Source of the DNA: JAGQPD01 sp020426865
GTDB taxonomy: Bacteria > Planctomycetota > Planctomycetia > Pirellulales > Pirellulaceae
Length of the DNA stretch: 64,000 nt
Direction of reading: 5' to 3'
NCBI GenBank assembly: GCA_041399065.1
Contig: JAWKTN010000009.1
Coordinates: 1 to 64,000, forward strand
Positions 61,961 through 64,000 of this stretch are shown here, one piece after another; the first letter of the stretch is position 1; the number at the start of each line of letters is the position of its first letter. The notes below the pieces were generated by a model. The model was not told the DNA's origin. It made no database searches and worked only from the letters and a program-made list of their open reading frames with translations. The position numbers and the translations under genes are program-made.

Positions 61961-62428
61961 TCATGCCCCCGCCGTTGCCAATCGTATTACCGGTTCCATG
62001 CCACCGATGGCGGTCGCAATGGCTATTGCCTCGGAACGATTACTTTTGGAGAACATCCGAGCGCACTTGGCGCGAAAACAGTCACTCCCTTCGCCGATCT
62101 TGAGATGGGTAAACAAAGGACCGGTTGAACTACGTACCGGAACTTCATCAAGCTCAGCCAGCGTGTATTCAAACATTGTTTTCACACGGTGGTTCGTTGG
62201 GCTGGCAATGTGCAGGATAATGAGCCGGCGGTTCGTTAGCGCGATCAAAAAGTTCTTGGTTAGCAATTGGACCGCGATCACTCCGGGAATCGTGGCAATA
62301 GCAATCAGCGCGATGAGCAACGCCAAGTGTGGCTGGCGGACGCCGAAGCACCAATGGCGAATGGTTTCGCCATCCTCCAAATAGGGCTGCAGGATTTCGC
62401 GGGCACGATCATCGGTCAATTTGGCCAT
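61961..62428 (-). CDS. PH-domain-like membrane protein
   Basis: 155 aa. A short helical start (DDRAREILQPYLEDGETIRHW) is followed by one or two membrane helices (LALLIALIAIATIPGVIAVQLLT), then strands LIALTNRRLIILHI, FEYTLAELDEVPVRSS and a helix near the end, a pattern like bacterial PH (bPH/YokE-type) domains, which usually begin with an E-x-I-x-x-x-x-L-T-N-R-R-L. The start is supported by AAGG nine bases upstream. Function unknown; membrane-associated regulation is possible. Confidence 0.62.
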   Translation of the reverse strand: MAKLTDDRAREILQPYLEDGETIRHWCFGVRQPHLALLIALIAIATIPGVIAVQLLTKNFLIALTNRRLIILHIASPTNHRVKTMFEYTLAELDEVPVRSSTGPLFTHLKIGEGSDCFRAKCARMFSKSNRSEAIAIATAIGGMEPVIRLATAGA

Positions 62429-62562
62429 GGGGTAGGACCTTTCTGGTGTTTGGTGAGCAAAGTGATGACTGGGCGAGTCGCTTTCGCCGCGACTGCAAGA
62501 GAAGAATCACCGGCAGCTTAGACGGCCCCTCACGCTTTTGAAAATTTTTTTTGTGCGAGCGA

Positions 62563-63342
62563 TCAGCTGGCAGGCCGTTCGAGCTGAATCATGTAGTTTT
62601 CCAGCCGAATTAGGCAGTTTCCCTGTTTTTCGACCGATTTTCCCGGAGCCACTCGTTCGCTCAAATCCGCGTCGAACGATAGTGCCGAACCAGTGTTGGT
62701 AACTCGATATCGGTCCGCCGATGTCCGCTCGAACCTGCCCTGTCGACGCGACAGATGTCGCTCCGTCTCCGCGGCAATCACGACCCGCACGCGATCATCC
62801 GCGTCCAGGATTTCGCCTTTCGCTGGATCTCGCTGCTGGCGTCGGCCGAATTCAATCGGTCTGGAAAAGTCGCAGGCGGCAATCTTTCGATCGTCCTCGA
62901 AAAATGTTACCCGCAGGGGAAAGAGGATTTCCAACTGCTGATGCAAAGATAACGCGAAAGCTGGATCGCTATTCTGCGTCCACGCACAGAAGTCGTCGAC
63001 CGAAGGTTGATCTCCCCACCGCTGCCTGGCAGAAAACTCCGCGATCGCCAAGTCGCGATCCACAAGATCGACCGAAACGTGTCCCGCCAATTCGTGCCGG
63101 AAACGAAGGGAATCGGCAACACCGCTAGTTACGAGCCCCTGCTTCGATCGGGCTTCAAACTCAATTCGCATCAACTCGGTCAACAACGCCAACCGTAACT
63201 CGGCCGATGGCACCTGATCGACCAAGCGTCGCACGTCCGCCGGCGTCCGTGGTAAACGCAGTGACTCGAATTCACAACACAGCCGGTCGACTTTGATCAG
63301 CGAATCGAGTGCGTCACGCGGGTTATGAGAAGATGGCGACAT
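62563..63342 (-). CDS. FHA-like domain protein with planctomycete helical N-terminus
   Basis: 259 aa. The first 60 residues repeat the motif found at the N-terminus of the kinase at 2891 (L-x-x-I/V-x-x-L/I-C-x-x-x-E ... QVPSAELRLALLTEL), and a second such helix unit is at about 95-145. From about 165 to the end, a beta sandwich with GRRQQRDP and HLSRRQGRFER matches the FHA motif pattern (G-R ... S-R-x-H/Q). FHA domains bind phosphothreonine, so this protein may be a partner of a Ser/Thr kinase. A TATAAT box (63349-63354, minus strand) lies only seven bases before the ATG. Confidence 0.7.
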   Translation of the reverse strand: MSPSSHNPRDALDSLIKVDRLCCEFESLRLPRTPADVRRLVDQVPSAELRLALLTELMRIEFEARSKQGLVTSGVADSLRFRHELAGHVSVDLVDRDLAIAEFSARQRWGDQPSVDDFCAWTQNSDPAFALSLHQQLEILFPLRVTFFEDDRKIAACDFSRPIEFGRRQQRDPAKGEILDADDRVRVVIAAETERHLSRRQGRFERTSADRYRVTNTGSALSFDADLSERVAPGKSVEKQGNCLIRLENYMIQLERPAS

Positions 63343-63348
63343 AGATTG

Positions 63349-63354
63349 ATTATA
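63349..63354 (-). promoter_or_regulatory. -10 element very close to the FHA gene start
   Basis: TATAAT on the minus strand, ending seven bases before the ATG at 63342. If used, transcription would begin at or beside the start codon, giving a leaderless mRNA. No good -35 is seen. Confidence 0.35.
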
Positions 63355-63433
63355 GCGTTGATTGTGAGTAGGATCCTATCGTGCATTGCATGTGGTGGAT
63401 CAAGGACAGCTAGGAAACAAGCGGAGAGCAGCC

Positions 63434-64000
63434 TTGTCGCTTGAATCAGAAAACTCGGTGACCGCCTGGCTGGAAAACCTGCGCGCGGACGACCAAGACG
63501 CCGCCGCCAAGCTGTGGGAGCGGTATTTCCATCCGCTCTTGTCGCGTGCCGACCGGCGCTTCGGCGCTCGGTCCCGGTTACGAGCGGCCGGGCCGGAAGA
63601 TGCCGTGGCCGATGCCATTCACTCGGTCTTTCGTCGGTATCAACGAGGGGAATTGTCGGAAATCCGCGACCGCGACGGCCTCTGGCGGCTGCTAATGACC
63701 GTCACCGACCGCAAATGCTCGAATCTTGTTCGCCGCGAAACTGCCGCCAAGCGAGGCGGTGGGCGGGTGCATGCTGCGTCCAACTTGCAGCCAGAAAACG
63801 CCGAGCACAGCGATGTTGGTGGTCCCCTCGACTACCTTGCCAGCGGCGAACTGTCCCCCGACGCCCATGCCGCGGTCACGGAAACCTTCGATCACCTCCT
63901 GCAGATCCTGCACGATCATGATCCCGAACTCGTCGCCATCGCCACCAGCAAGATGGAAGGTTGGAAGAACGAAGAAATCGCTGAACAACTCGGTCGCTCC
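63434..64000 (+). CDS. ECF-family sigma factor (3' end outside the window)
   Basis: 189 codons to the window edge without a stop. The TTG at 63434 is chosen because GGAGAG lies 5 bases upstream and the open frame starts there; a GTG at 63458 is the main alternative. Region 2: WLENLRADDQDAAAKLWERYF, then GPEDAVADAIHSVFRRYQRG; region 4 begins before the edge (ATSKMEGWKNEEIAEQLGRS), and would finish just outside. It is related to the sigma factor at 8097. Such sigma genes often precede a Ser/Thr kinase gene, which would lie beyond 64000. Confidence 0.85.
   Translation, partial: MSLESENSVTAWLENLRADDQDAAAKLWERYFHPLLSRADRRFGARSRLRAAGPEDAVADAIHSVFRRYQRGELSEIRDRDGLWRLLMTVTDRKCSNLVRRETAAKRGGGRVHAASNLQPENAEHSDVGGPLDYLASGELSPDAHAAVTETFDHLLQILHDHDPELVAIATSKMEGWKNEEIAEQLGRS

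Noticed and set aside
1..64000. CRISPR arrays, rRNA and tRNA genes
   Set aside because: No regularly spaced repeats and no tRNA cloverleaf or rRNA-like stretches were recognised by eye; a covariance-model scan would settle tRNA and small RNA.

Overview
The window looks like chromosomal DNA of a planctomycete, most likely a Pirellulales/Rhodopirellula-type bacterium. The grounds are family content: a paired DUF1552 protein and DUF1587/1592/1588-type cytochrome protein, at least five exported proteins ending in PEP-CTERM sorting signals (four also carry dockerin-like repeats), a Ser/Thr kinase and an FHA-like protein sharing a planctomycete-style N-terminal helical module, two planctomycete-type ECF sigma factors, and a reduced DnaA. 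No database search was possible, so the placement is inference.

Layout. 0-8.7 kb: Uma2-type nuclease, acyl-CoA dehydrogenase, membrane Ser/Thr kinase, two PEP-CTERM/dockerin proteins, a small secreted protein and an ECF sigma factor. 8.7-12.1 kb: large SWIM-SNF2 helicase. 12.3-17.0 kb: compact minus-strand catabolic/transport operon (DUF997/YhdT-like subunit, sodium:solute symporter, enolase-superfamily enzyme, RidA, creatininase-type amidohydrolase). 17.3-23.1 kb: DUF1552 protein, DUF1592-type cytochrome protein, HtrA/DegQ protease. 23.1-26.9 kb: a gene-poor, decayed accessory segment with recombinase, IS91 and IS630 transposase remnants, palindromes and a small DUF2007 gene. 26.9-28.4 kb: a PEP-CTERM protein.

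28.5-37.1 kb is the replication-initiation locus on the minus strand: dnaA, a probable oriC, dnaN, a DUF721/DciA gene and gyrB, followed by a deacetylase-like protein and a methyltransferase. 37.2-40.4 kb: cysteine desulfurase, a membrane-anchored TPR-like protein, and ScpB with an extraordinary acidic tail. 40.5-47.4 kb: a tight operon argH, an exported HEAT-repeat protein with a receiver-like domain, a receiver-less sigma-54 activator, a HemX/CcsA-like membrane protein and hemA. 47.7-57.8 kb: LRR membrane protein, transketolase, exported FAD oxidoreductase, TPR lipoprotein/secreted protein, FxsA. 58.0-58.5 kb: a toxin-antitoxin pair. 58.7-61.6 kb: CAP-domain and PL9-like pectate-lyase-type PEP-CTERM proteins facing each other. 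61.7-64 kb: zinc-ribbon and PH-like membrane proteins, an FHA-like protein and a divergent ECF sigma gene cut by the window end.

I found no rRNA, tRNA, CRISPR array or intact mobile element. The signals most worth following are the oriC/DnaA combination, the receiver-like domain in an exported HEAT protein next to a receiver-less sigma-54 activator, the sugar-acid-like catabolic cluster, the ScpB acidic tail, and a recurrent short palindrome found mostly at gene 3' ends.
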